DNA of 11,748 nucleotides from the NCBI GenBank assembly GCA_043749975.1, contig JAYVCL010000014.1:1-11748 (forward strand). The letters are read 5' to 3'. Under the pieces are notes generated by a model that searched no databases, was not told the origin of the DNA, and worked only from the letters and a program-made list of their open reading frames with translations. Positions 1 through 7,567 of this stretch are shown here, one piece after another (position 1 is the stretch's first letter; every line of letters begins with the position of its first letter). Both the position numbers and the translations under genes were made by a program. The stretch comes from JANYJJ01 sp043749975 (lineage in GTDB: Bacteria; Pseudomonadota; Gammaproteobacteria; Burkholderiales; Burkholderiaceae_C).

Positions 1-1
1 G

Positions 2-646
2 CAGGCCGGCGCGCCGCTGATGTCGGTGATCGCGCTGAACCATGTCTGGGTCGAGGCCAACTTCAAGGAAAGCCAGTTGCAGAACCTGCGCCTCGGCCAA
101 CCGGTGAAATTGATCGCCGACGTGTACGGCAAGAAAGTGTCCTACCAAGGCGTCATCGAAGGCCTGGGTGCCGGCACCGGCGCGGCCTTCGCGCTGCTGC
201 CGGCGCAGAACGCCACCGGCAACTGGATCAAGGTGGTGCAGCGTGTGCCGGTGCGCATCGCGCTCGACGCGAAGGAGCTGGTCGAGCATCCGCTGCGGGT
301 CGGCCTGTCGATGGATGCGAAGGTCGACGTGAGCAGGCTCGATGGCCGGATGCTGGCCGATGCGACGCGGGCAACCGGCGCAACCCAGACGAATGTCTTC
401 GACCAGAACAACACGGCTGCCGATGCGCAGGTCCGCAAGATCATCGTCGCGAATGGAGGACGAGCGGGCGGACAGGCGGCTGGACAAGCGGCCGGCGAGG
501 TCGATGTCGCAAGCGGCGCAAAGAGAGGTGGCCGCACACGGGCCGCGAACAGCGCGACAAACGGGGCCGGACTGTCGTCGGCGACGGCCGCGTCGGTCTC
601 GACACTGGTCGCCCGCAGCGCAGCTCCGGCAACCCAGTTGAAGTAA
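2..646 (+). CDS. emrA: EmrA/HlyD-family membrane fusion protein, C-terminal part (5' end outside window)
   Basis: This is the periplasmic adaptor of a tripartite drug-efflux pump. It would link the inner-membrane EmrB exporter (next gene, same strand) to an outer-membrane TolC-type channel. The frame is open from base 2, so the ATG at 20 is an internal Met. The visible start, AGAPLMSVI followed by HVWVEANFKESQL, is the beta-barrel region typical of EmrA, where it follows the second lipoyl half. The 'GNWIKVVQRVPVRI' block and 'LRVGLSMDAKVDV' are also EmrA hallmarks. The N-terminal TM anchor and the coiled-coil hairpin lie off the left edge. After about residue 130 of the visible part the protein becomes an Ala/Gly/Arg/Ser-rich low-complexity tail with a GQAAGQAAGE repeat. 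Related adaptors often carry a short variable tail; this one is on the long side. The TAA stop is 13 bp before emrB. The family call is firm; the drug spectrum is unknown. Confidence 0.88.
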   Translation, partial: QAGAPLMSVIALNHVWVEANFKESQLQNLRLGQPVKLIADVYGKKVSYQGVIEGLGAGTGAAFALLPAQNATGNWIKVVQRVPVRIALDAKELVEHPLRVGLSMDAKVDVSRLDGRMLADATRATGATQTNVFDQNNTAADAQVRKIIVANGGRAGGQAAGQAAGEVDVASGAKRGGRTRAANSATNGAGLSSATAASVSTLVARSAAPATQLK

Positions 647-659
647 GCCGCGGCTGACC

Positions 660-2300
660 ATGTCCTCGACTTCTGCCGTCTCGCCGGGCCAGCACGGCGT
701 CGATGAGCCGGTGTCGGCACCCGTGCCGGCATCGGCACCGAACCGCGCAGCAGCGCGCCCGCCCGCCTTCGCGCCACTCACCGGCAGCGAGCTGGTGCTG
801 GGCACGATTGCGCTGTCACTCGCCACCTTCATGAACGTGCTCGACACGTCGATTGCCAACGTGTCGATCCCGGCCATCGCCGGCGACATGGGCGTCAGCC
901 CGGCGCAGGGCACCTGGGTCATCACCTCGTTCGCGGTCGCCAATGCGATCTCGGTGCCGCTGACCGGCTGGCTCACGCAGCGCTTCGGCCAGGTGCGGCT
1001 GTTCACGGCCAGCGTGCTGCTGTTCGTGATCGCGTCATGGCTGTGCGGGCTGGCGCCGAACATCGGCATGCTGATCGCCTTTCGGGTGCTGCAGGGGCTG
1101 GTGGCCGGGCCGATGATTCCGCTCTCGCAGACCTTGCTGCTGGCCAGCTACCCGGCCGCGAAAGCCGGCACCGCGATGGCGATGTGGGCGATGACGGTGC
1201 TGGTCGCGCCGGTGGCCGGGCCGTTGCTCGGCGGCTGGATCACCGACAACATCTCGTGGCCGTGGATCTTCTACATCAACATCCCGGTCGGCTTGTTCGC
1301 CGCCGGCCTGACCTGGTCGATCTACCGCAAGCGCGACCCCGGCCCGCGCCGCGTGCCGCTCGATGGGGTCGGGCTGGTGCTGTTGGTGCTGTTCGTCGGT
1401 GCGATGCAGATCATGATCGACAAGGGCAAGGAACTCGATTGGTTCTCATCCGGCCAGATCGTCACGCTGGCGGTCGTCGCCGTGGTGAGCTTCCTGTTCT
1501 TCCTCGCCTGGGAGTTGACCGACAAGCACCCGATCGTCGACCTGCGCCTGTTCGCGCAGCGCAACTTCCTGACCGGCACGCTGTCGCTGTCGATCGCCTA
1601 CGGCCTGTTCTTCGGCAACGTCGTGCTGCTGCCGCTGTGGTTGCAGCAGTACATGGGCTACACCGCCACTTGGGCTGGGCTGGCGACCGCGCCGGTGGGC
1701 ATCCTTGCGATCGTGCTTTCGCCCTGGGTCGGCAAAAACATCGGCAAGATCGACCCGCGCAAGCTCGCCACGGTGGCCTTCGTCGGCTTCGGCGTGGTGC
1801 TGTGGATGCGTTCGCACTTCAACGCGCAGGCCGACTTCACGACCATCCTGATCCCGACGGTGTTGCAAGGTGCCGCGATGGCGTTCTTTTTCATCCCGCT
1901 GCAGGCCATCGTGTTCTCGGGGCTCACGCCGGACCGCATGCCGTCGGCGGCGGGCCTGAGCAACTTCGTGCGCATCACCGCGGGTGCCGTCGGCACCTCG
2001 CTGTTCACCACGCTGTGGGAAGACCGCGCGACGCTGCACCACGCGCAATTGGCCGAGTCCATGAACGCGACCAACAACACGCTGACGCAGACGCTGAACC
2101 AACTGGTGGCGAGCGGCCTCAGCAACGAGCAGGCACTGGCCAACATCAACCGCAGCATCGACCAGCAGGCCTACACGATGGCGGTGACCGATGTGTTCTA
2201 TCTGTCGGCGCTGCTGTTCTTCGTGTTGATCGCGGTCGTCTGGCTGGCCAAGCCCAAGCTCAAGCCCGGCGCGGCATCCGAAGGCGGCGGCGCGCACTGA
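660..2300 (+). CDS. emrB: EmrB/QacA-type DHA2 family MFS multidrug exporter
   Basis: A 546-residue proton-driven drug exporter of the inner membrane, the MFS partner of the adaptor encoded just upstream. The length and the run of hydrophobic segments from about residue 45 to 535 fit the 14-TM DHA2 subfamily. Visible family motifs are LDTSIANVSIP in TM1 (61-71), GWLTQRFGQVRLF, the motif-A loop (103-115), RVLQGLVAGPMIPLSQ in TM4 (142-157), the antiporter motif C LVAPVAGPLLGGWI in TM5 (181-194), and WPWIFYINIPVG (200-211). Residues 1-40 are a Pro/Ala-rich cytoplasmic extension before TM1. No good Shine-Dalgarno precedes the ATG at 660, so translation is probably coupled to emrA, whose stop is 13 bp upstream. 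No third gene for an outer-membrane channel follows, so the channel would be encoded upstream or elsewhere. The gene converges with the next one, with 8 bp between stops. Substrate cannot be inferred. Confidence 0.93.
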   Translation: MSSTSAVSPGQHGVDEPVSAPVPASAPNRAAARPPAFAPLTGSELVLGTIALSLATFMNVLDTSIANVSIPAIAGDMGVSPAQGTWVITSFAVANAISVPLTGWLTQRFGQVRLFTASVLLFVIASWLCGLAPNIGMLIAFRVLQGLVAGPMIPLSQTLLLASYPAAKAGTAMAMWAMTVLVAPVAGPLLGGWITDNISWPWIFYINIPVGLFAAGLTWSIYRKRDPGPRRVPLDGVGLVLLVLFVGAMQIMIDKGKELDWFSSGQIVTLAVVAVVSFLFFLAWELTDKHPIVDLRLFAQRNFLTGTLSLSIAYGLFFGNVVLLPLWLQQYMGYTATWAGLATAPVGILAIVLSPWVGKNIGKIDPRKLATVAFVGFGVVLWMRSHFNAQADFTTILIPTVLQGAAMAFFFIPLQAIVFSGLTPDRMPSAAGLSNFVRITAGAVGTSLFTTLWEDRATLHHAQLAESMNATNNTLTQTLNQLVASGLSNEQALANINRSIDQQAYTMAVTDVFYLSALLFFVLIAVVWLAKPKLKPGAASEGGGAH

Positions 2301-2308
2301 CGCCGGTT

Positions 2309-3394
2309 CTACATCCTCAGCGTCGCTGCGTAGCCTGTCATCTCCAGGTAGCCGCGGCCGATGCGCTGGCCCGCCGAGTCGCGCAGCTCGCTCAAGCCTT
2401 CCCAGTAGATCGCGCCGGTGCTGTGGCGGCTGTCCAGCTCCTGGTCGTCGAGCAGCGCTGTGACGTTGAAGCGACCCGCCGGCGTGTCCACCGTCCATGC
2501 CAACGGGTAGAGCGCATTCGATGCCGCGCTGCGCCAGGTGCGGCCCGCCGTGAAGCGAACCTCGTCCGGCCCGAAGACGGTGAGTGCACCATCGGCGCGA
2601 CGCAAGCTGCCGCCGGCATACAGCGCGCTGCCGTCGGCACGGCGCAGGCGAAAGGCGGTCAGCGCGCCGCCGTTGTCCAGGTTCATGCCGATCCAGTCCC
2701 AGCCCACGGCGAGTGGGTCCAGATAGGCGTCGCTCCATTCATGGTCCAGCCAGGCCCGGCCTGTGACGGGCATGGCCTTGCCGTCGCGCTTGAGTTGTCC
2801 GCTGACGGCGAGTTGCGGCAGGCTGTAGTAGTGGCTGGCCTGCTCGGGCCGCGGCCCCTTGCGCGAAAAACCGGCCTCGCCTTGCAGCAGCACCGGCTGG
2901 GTGGCGATCAGGGTGAAGTCGAATTCGAATCCTTGACTGGCGATGCGGGTGCGGTAGCGACTGGCGCTCGACTCGCCATCGCGCTCCAGCGTCCAGCCGC
3001 CGAGGGTTAGTTTCGTATTCCCTTGTGCGGCCGATGCGCGCCCGAAGCCGGCACGCGCGATGCGCTGGTCGTGGCGCATGCGCCCTGCGGCCAGGTCGGT
3101 GAGTGCCACGTGCGCAAAGTGCAACTGGCTGGCGGCGAAGCGGCTCGGGTGATCGGCCGGCACCGATGTGCGCGAGCGAAAAAAGGTGATCTGGAAGCCG
3201 AATTTCTCAGATCCGCTGTCAAGTGAACCGGTGATGTACCACCACTCGGTGCGCGTGTCGGGGTGGGCACCGAAGTCGGCCGGGAAGACGAGCGGGCGAG
3301 GGCGGATGCCGGCAGCGTGTGCGGCAAGCGTCCACGGAAGCGTGAATGCCGCCCCTGACAGCAGCAAGGCGCGTCGATGAATGCGGCGCGGCAT
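2309..3394 (-). CDS. Exported AttH/CrtC-like lipocalin-domain protein
   Basis: A 361-residue protein of the calycin/lipocalin-like AttH family (CrtC-type N-terminal domain plus a second lipocalin domain). Relatives are annotated as 'carotenoid 1,2-hydratase', 'AttH' or 'lipocalin-like'. Visible marks are TEWWYITGSL (49-58), FQITFFRSR (67-75), AWLDHEWSDAYLDP (214-227), GWDWIGMNL (231-239), IYWEG (329-333) and GYLEMTGY (348-355). The N-terminus has an export signal: basic MPRRIHRR, a hydrophobic stretch (about 9-25) and a likely cleavage after AHA (25-27). The RR plus ALLL pattern allows Tat export, but Sec is possible. I chose the ATG at 3394 because AAGGAGGA lies 6 nt upstream and its A is shared with the permease stop (TGATG). 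The frame is open further upstream but only as shadow of the permease. In this neighbourhood hydratase activity on carotenoids is unlikely, since no crt genes are seen. A lipid-type ligand or a transporter accessory role is an inference. Confidence 0.87.
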   Translation of the reverse strand: MPRRIHRRALLLSGAAFTLPWTLAAHAAGIRPRPLVFPADFGAHPDTRTEWWYITGSLDSGSEKFGFQITFFRSRTSVPADHPSRFAASQLHFAHVALTDLAAGRMRHDQRIARAGFGRASAAQGNTKLTLGGWTLERDGESSASRYRTRIASQGFEFDFTLIATQPVLLQGEAGFSRKGPRPEQASHYYSLPQLAVSGQLKRDGKAMPVTGRAWLDHEWSDAYLDPLAVGWDWIGMNLDNGGALTAFRLRRADGSALYAGGSLRRADGALTVFGPDEVRFTAGRTWRSAASNALYPLAWTVDTPAGRFNVTALLDDQELDSRHSTGAIYWEGLSELRDSAGQRIGRGYLEMTGYAATLRM

Positions 3395-5919
3395 CACCAA
3401 TCCTCCTTCACCGCCAACGCCATCTGCCGCCCCGCCGCGCTGCGCGCCGACAGCCAGGCGGTGATGGTGCCGGCCAACATCACCGCGCCGCACAGCAGCG
3501 CCAGTCGGCCCCAGGGCAGCAGCAAATCCATCGTCCAGTGAAAGCTCTGCGGGTTCACCACGTGCACCAGCACCACGCTCACGGCCAGGCCCAGCAGCAG
3601 GCCCAGCAGCGCGCCGGCGGCGGTCCACACCGCGCCTTCCACGGCCACCACGGTGAGCACTTGGGCGCGGGTCAGGCCCAGGTGCGCGAGCAGGCCGAAC
3701 TCTTTGCGGCGCGCCAATACCTGGGCCGAAAAACTGGCGGCGATGCCGAACAGGCCGATGGCGATCGCCACCGCTTGCAGCCAGTACGTCACCGCGAAGC
3801 TGCGGTCGAAAATGCGCAGCGAGGTGCTGCGGATTTCAGCCACCGACGCGAACTCCAGCAGCGCGCCGTCGAAGCCGCGCACCGTGGCCCGCTCGCGCAG
3901 CGCTTGTTGCACGCTGGCCAGGTCGGCACCCGGTTGCAGCCACAGCGCCAGGTCGTTGATGCGGGTGTCGCCGGTCAGCCGTTGGTAGTCGGCTGCGGCC
4001 AGCGTGACGGCGCCGAACTGCCGTGCGTAGTCGCGCCACACACCGCGCACGAACACGCTGGCGCGGCGGCCATCGGGCAGCGGTAGCTCAAGGCGTGAGC
4101 CTGCCGACGCGCCGTACAGGCTGACCATCGCTTCGCTGACATAGGCCGCTGTTTCTCCGGCTGGCAGCGGGCTCAGGTCGCCCACCAGTGGCAGCGCCTT
4201 GGCAGGGTCGGCAAGCGGCCGGGCGATGATGAACACAGCCGCCCGCCTGGGGTCGAGCTGCACCTGCGAGACGCGCTGCGCCTCGACCCGCAGCACGCCC
4301 GCGATGGCCGCCGCGTCGCTCACCAGCGCGGGGGGCAAGGTGACCACGTCGCCGGCCGATGTGCTGGCCGCCGCGCGGGCATACAGGTCGGCCGGCAGCA
4401 CGGTGTTCAGCCACTGCGTCACCGATTCGCGAAAGCTCGCCACCATCACCGTCAGCGCCACCGACAGGCTCAGGCTGGCCACCACGCCGGCCACCGCGAT
4501 GGTGGCGGTGTGGCGTTGGTGCCGAGCGCGTTCCACCGCCAGCAGGGCGAGCGGATTCGTCGGCGGTTTCAGCCACCTCAGCAACAGCCCCACACCGGCC
4601 GGAACGCAGGCAATGCCGCCGAGCAACAGCAGGGCGACCGATGCATAGGCGGCCAATGGCAAATCGAAAATCGGCGGCAGCAATGCCAGCAACAAACTCA
4701 GCACCAGCATCGACGGGCCCAGCCAGGCCAGGCCGTTGCGCTGCACGCTGTCGCCCAGCCCCTTCAGCGCTTGTGCCGGTGCCAGCCGCTGCGCCGCGCG
4801 CGCCGGCACCCAGCCGCCCACGGTGGCGGCCAGAACGCCCAGGCCGCCGTAGACCGCAGCCGAAACCGCGCTGAATTGCAAGCTCGGCGTGACCCCCGGA
4901 AAGTAGCCGCCACCCAGGTCGCCGGCCAGCAAGCGAAAAGCCAGGGCGGCCAGCGCCGTGCCCAGGGCCAGGCCCAGCACGCTGCCCACCAGCCCGAGCC
5001 CCGCCGACTCCAGCAACACCAGAGTCAGCCGCTGGCGCGCCGTCATCCCCAGCACGCCCAGCAGCGCCAGTTGCGGCTGCCGCTTGGCCACGGACAGCGA
5101 CAAAATGGAGAACACCAAAAACGCGCCGGTGAACATGGCCACCAGGGCCAGCACGGTCAGGTTCACGCGGTAGGCGCGCGACAGATTCGAGACCCGCTGC
5201 GCCGCTTCATCGGGCAGGGCCGCACGCACGCCTTCGGGCAGCGAGAGTTGCTGCAACACCGCGTCTCGATCGGCCCCGGGCTGCAAGCGCACGTCGATTC
5301 GGCTCAAGCGCCCGAGCCAGCCGAACATGGCTTGCGCGCCGGCAATGTCCATCACCGCCAGCGCCGATCCACCCGCCGCCACGCTGCCTTGCACGCGCAA
5401 CTCGGCCATGCCTTGCGGCGTTTGCAGGCGCAGTGTGGCCGCGTCGCCGAGCTTCTGGCGTGCGGTGGCGTTGAGGAACACGGCCTGCGGGTCGAACAGC
5501 GCAAAGCGATCGGCATCTTTTTCCAGACGCGGCAACAGGATGGGCAAGAGCGCGGGCGACAGCGGCGCCGCCACCAGCGCGTCGAGCCCCAGCACGCGCA
5601 GCGGCACACGCTGGCCTTGCCCGCCCAGCGCCTGGGTTTCAATGTCGACCACCGGGCTGGCCAAGGCGATTTGCGGATGCGCGGCCACGCGTTCGTACAG
5701 CGCCTCGTCGAAGCCGCTGCGCTGTGCGCGCAACTCGAAGTCGGGGTCGCCGTTGACCGAGCGCACGGCCGCGCTGAATTCACTCAGCGCCGACTGGTTG
5801 ATGAGCTGCACTGAAAACGCCAGCGCGACCCCCAGCATCACCGCCAGCAAGGCCGCCGCGCTGCGCCACGGGTGATGCCGCAGCTCGGGCCATGAAAGCT
5901 CACGCAGCAGGGCGAACAT
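3394..5919 (-). CDS. FtsX/LolC-type ABC exporter permease with two fused FtsX modules
   Basis: An 841-residue inner-membrane permease working with the ATPase encoded immediately upstream. Layout: TM1 (about 20-40), a large periplasmic domain (45-250), three TMs (252-276, 300-330, 350-372), two more (402-417, 423-448), then TM7 (474-497), a second periplasmic domain (500-705) and three final TMs (711-736, 756-786, 803-825). That is two FtsX-type halves joined by an extra TM pair, the layout of large 10-TM permeases in the AttFG/YbbP class. The coupling-type loops read KRQPQLALLGVLGMTARQ and ARRKEFGLLAHLGLTRAQ, the cytoplasmic signature of FtsX domains. Such transporters usually act on lipids, lipoproteins or envelope compounds rather than as importers. 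Start: an in-frame GTG at 5928 overlaps the ATPase stop (GTGA); the ATG at 5919 sits 8 nt after GAGGGAG and is preferred here. The difference is three residues. The 3' end overlaps the lipocalin gene by 1 nt. Cargo unknown. Confidence 0.9.
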   Translation of the reverse strand: MFALLRELSWPELRHHPWRSAAALLAVMLGVALAFSVQLINQSALSEFSAAVRSVNGDPDFELRAQRSGFDEALYERVAAHPQIALASPVVDIETQALGGQGQRVPLRVLGLDALVAAPLSPALLPILLPRLEKDADRFALFDPQAVFLNATARQKLGDAATLRLQTPQGMAELRVQGSVAAGGSALAVMDIAGAQAMFGWLGRLSRIDVRLQPGADRDAVLQQLSLPEGVRAALPDEAAQRVSNLSRAYRVNLTVLALVAMFTGAFLVFSILSLSVAKRQPQLALLGVLGMTARQRLTLVLLESAGLGLVGSVLGLALGTALAALAFRLLAGDLGGGYFPGVTPSLQFSAVSAAVYGGLGVLAATVGGWVPARAAQRLAPAQALKGLGDSVQRNGLAWLGPSMLVLSLLLALLPPIFDLPLAAYASVALLLLGGIACVPAGVGLLLRWLKPPTNPLALLAVERARHQRHTATIAVAGVVASLSLSVALTVMVASFRESVTQWLNTVLPADLYARAAASTSAGDVVTLPPALVSDAAAIAGVLRVEAQRVSQVQLDPRRAAVFIIARPLADPAKALPLVGDLSPLPAGETAAYVSEAMVSLYGASAGSRLELPLPDGRRASVFVRGVWRDYARQFGAVTLAAADYQRLTGDTRINDLALWLQPGADLASVQQALRERATVRGFDGALLEFASVAEIRSTSLRIFDRSFAVTYWLQAVAIAIGLFGIAASFSAQVLARRKEFGLLAHLGLTRAQVLTVVAVEGAVWTAAGALLGLLLGLAVSVVLVHVVNPQSFHWTMDLLLPWGRLALLCGAVMLAGTITAWLSARSAAGRQMALAVKEDW
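3401..3408 (-). promoter_or_regulatory. Ribosome binding site of the lipocalin gene, inside the permease 3' end
   Basis: AAGGAGGA, a near-perfect Shine-Dalgarno encoded by the permease's last codons (for Lys-Glu-Asp), 6 nt before the ATG at 3394. It fixes the lipocalin start and indicates strong independent or re-initiating translation of the exported protein relative to the membrane permease. Confidence 0.85.
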
Positions 5920-5924
5920 GGCAT

Positions 5925-6593
5925 TCACTCCCTCGCCCCTTCACCATCACGCATGCCCGTCGCGGTGAGCGTGAGCACACGGTCCGCGCGCGCTGCCGCC
6001 GCGCGCGAATGCGTGACCAGCACGCAGGCCGCGCGCTGCTCGCGCACCTGCGCCACCAGCACGTCGAGCACGCGCGCGGCGGTGGTCGGGTCGAGGTTGC
6101 CGGTGGGTTCGTCGGCCAGGATCAGTTGCGGCCGGTGCACCAAGGCGCGTGCGATCGCCACCCTTTGCATCTGCCCGCCCGACAGCGTTTGCGGCAAGCG
6201 CGCCTCCAGCCCCTGCAGGCCGACGGCGGCGATCACCTGTTGCACGCGTGCCGGGTCGGGTGTGCCCAGCAGCAACAGCGGCAGCGCCACGTTGTGCGCC
6301 ACGCTCAGGTGCGGCAGCACATGAAAGGCCTGGAACACGAAGCCCAGGTGCGCGCGCCGAAACAGCGCTTGCTGCGCCTCCGACAGCGCGGTGATGGGGG
6401 TGCCGGCGATGTGCACCGTTCCGGCGTCCACAGTGTCCAACCCCGCGATGCAATTCAGCAGCGTCGACTTGCCCACACCCGACTCGCCGAGGATGGCGAC
6501 GAATTCGCCCTGCGCCAGTTGCAGGTCGACGTTGCAGAACACCGGTGAATCAGCGTATCGCTTGCTCAGTGACTGAACGTCCAGCAACGGCAT
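5925..6593 (-). CDS. ABC transporter ATP-binding protein, LolD/MacB-N class
   Basis: A 222-residue nucleotide-binding subunit that would power the FtsX-type permease encoded directly downstream (4-nt GTGA overlap with its GTG start, or a 5 nt gap to the preferred ATG). All motor motifs are present: Walker A GESGVGKST (36-44), Q-loop FVFQ (Q88), signature LSGGQMQR (137-144), Walker B LILADEP (157-163), D-loop NLD (167-169 region) and H-loop VTH (H195). LADEPTGNLD and the short length are typical of the LolD/MacB/FtsE branch that partners FtsX-type permeases in envelope export or lipoprotein work. The frame is open up to 6677, but homology starts at MPLLDVQSLSKRY, so the ATG at 6593 is used. 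No strong Shine-Dalgarno is seen; the miaA stop is 22 bp upstream, so ribosomes arriving from miaA may supply it. Complete and intact. Confidence 0.93.
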   Translation of the reverse strand: MPLLDVQSLSKRYADSPVFCNVDLQLAQGEFVAILGESGVGKSTLLNCIAGLDTVDAGTVHIAGTPITALSEAQQALFRRAHLGFVFQAFHVLPHLSVAHNVALPLLLLGTPDPARVQQVIAAVGLQGLEARLPQTLSGGQMQRVAIARALVHRPQLILADEPTGNLDPTTAARVLDVLVAQVREQRAACVLVTHSRAAAARADRVLTLTATGMRDGEGARE

Positions 6594-6615
6594 GGGTGAT
6601 GGCTGCCCCGGTGCG

Positions 6616-7566
6616 TCAGGTGGCCTCACTTGGGTGTGCCAAGTGCGTTGCCAAGGCCGTGACCTGATCCAAGGCATCGGGCGCGTCGCAAGCCACCACG
6701 GTGCGCTGCGGCATGCTGCGCAGCCAGGTGAGCTGGCGCTTGGCCAACTGGCGCGTGGCGGCCATGCCGCGTTCGGGCAGGGTGAACAAGTCGTCTTCGA
6801 CCAGCGCCTCCCAGGTTTGCCGGTAGCCCACGCAGCGCATCGACGGCATGTCGGCGCTCAGGTCGCCGCGGTTGCCCAGCGTGCGCACTTCTTCGACCAG
6901 GCCGTGTTCCAGCATCTGCATGAAGCGAGTTTCAATGCGTTGGTGTAGCCATGCGCGGTCTGAGGGCTCCAGCGAGATCAGCGGCGGCAGCGTGCGCGAT
7001 GGTTTTTCAGTGTGAAACGAAGACAGCGGTTTGCCGCTGACCCGATAGACCTCCAGCGCACGCTGAATGCGCTGCTGGTCGGCGGGCTGCAGCCGCGCGG
7101 CAGTGACGGGGTCGACCCGCTTCAGTTCCTTGTACAGCGCATGCAGGCCCTCGCGTTCGCACTGCGCATTCAGCGCGGCGCGCACCTCGCGGTCGGCGGC
7201 GGGCATGGCGTCGAGCCCTTCGAACAGCGCCTTGAAATACAGCATGGTGCCGCCCACCAGCAGCGGCAGGCGGCCACGCGCGTGGATGTCGGCGATGAGC
7301 TGCTGCGCGTCGCCCACGAAGCGCGCGGCCGAGTAGGCCTGCGAAGGCTCGATGATGTCGATCAGGTGGTGCGGCACCTGCGCCCGCTCGGCCGGCGTGG
7401 GCTTGGCGGTGCCGATGTCCATGCCGCGGTACACCAGGGCCGAATCGACGCTGACGATTTCGACCGGTCGAACCTCGGCCAGGGCTTGCGCGACGGCCAG
7501 GGCCGCAGCGGTCTTGCCCGATGCCGTGGGGCCAGCCAGGCACAGGTAGAAGGGAAGGGTGCTCAT
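6616..7566 (-). CDS. miaA: tRNA dimethylallyltransferase MiaA
   Basis: A 316-residue cytoplasmic enzyme that transfers a dimethylallyl group from DMAPP to N6 of A37 in tRNAs reading UNN codons, the first step to ms2i6A. Visible motifs are the P-loop GPTASGKT (12-19), SVDSALVYRGMDIGTAKPT (39-57) with the catalytic Asp, PHHLIDI (65-71), LVGGTMLYFKAL (103-114), QRIQRALEVYRVSGKPLS (165-182) and MRCVGYRQTWE (243-253). Length is normal and the C-terminus intact. I chose the ATG at 7566 because MSTLPFYLCLAGPT begins the fold; upstream in-frame codons are not family-like. There is no clear Shine-Dalgarno, and two upstream frames stop within a few bases of this ATG (TGA at 7570-7568; ATGA overlap at 7566-7563), suggesting coupling to a preceding reading frame. 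The usual beta-proteobacterial neighbour mutL is not visible here; instead an ABC/lipocalin cassette follows 22 bp downstream. Confidence 0.97.
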   Translation of the reverse strand: MSTLPFYLCLAGPTASGKTAAALAVAQALAEVRPVEIVSVDSALVYRGMDIGTAKPTPAERAQVPHHLIDIIEPSQAYSAARFVGDAQQLIADIHARGRLPLLVGGTMLYFKALFEGLDAMPAADREVRAALNAQCEREGLHALYKELKRVDPVTAARLQPADQQRIQRALEVYRVSGKPLSSFHTEKPSRTLPPLISLEPSDRAWLHQRIETRFMQMLEHGLVEEVRTLGNRGDLSADMPSMRCVGYRQTWEALVEDDLFTLPERGMAATRQLAKRQLTWLRSMPQRTVVACDAPDALDQVTALATHLAHPSEAT

Positions 7567-7567
7567 G

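Noticed and set aside
1446..2738. 430-codon minus-strand frame across the emrB/lipocalin junction
   Set aside because: Spans two well-supported genes on opposite strands and has shadow-type composition with no motif.
1037..3010. 657-codon open frame on the plus strand
   Set aside because: Arg/Ala/Gly/His-rich shadow of emrB in another frame, running on into antisense of the lipocalin gene; no domain, no ribosome site, and the true frame carries clear MFS motifs.
2309..3394. Carotenoid 1,2-hydratase (crtC) as the specific identity of the lipocalin gene
   Set aside because: The similarity is at fold-family level; no carotenoid genes are nearby and the ABC cassette context fits the AttH branch better.
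4510..5814. 434-codon open frame on the plus strand, antisense to the permease
   Set aside because: Gln/His/Arg-rich composition typical of the antisense frame of GC3-biased genes; the minus-strand permease explains the region.
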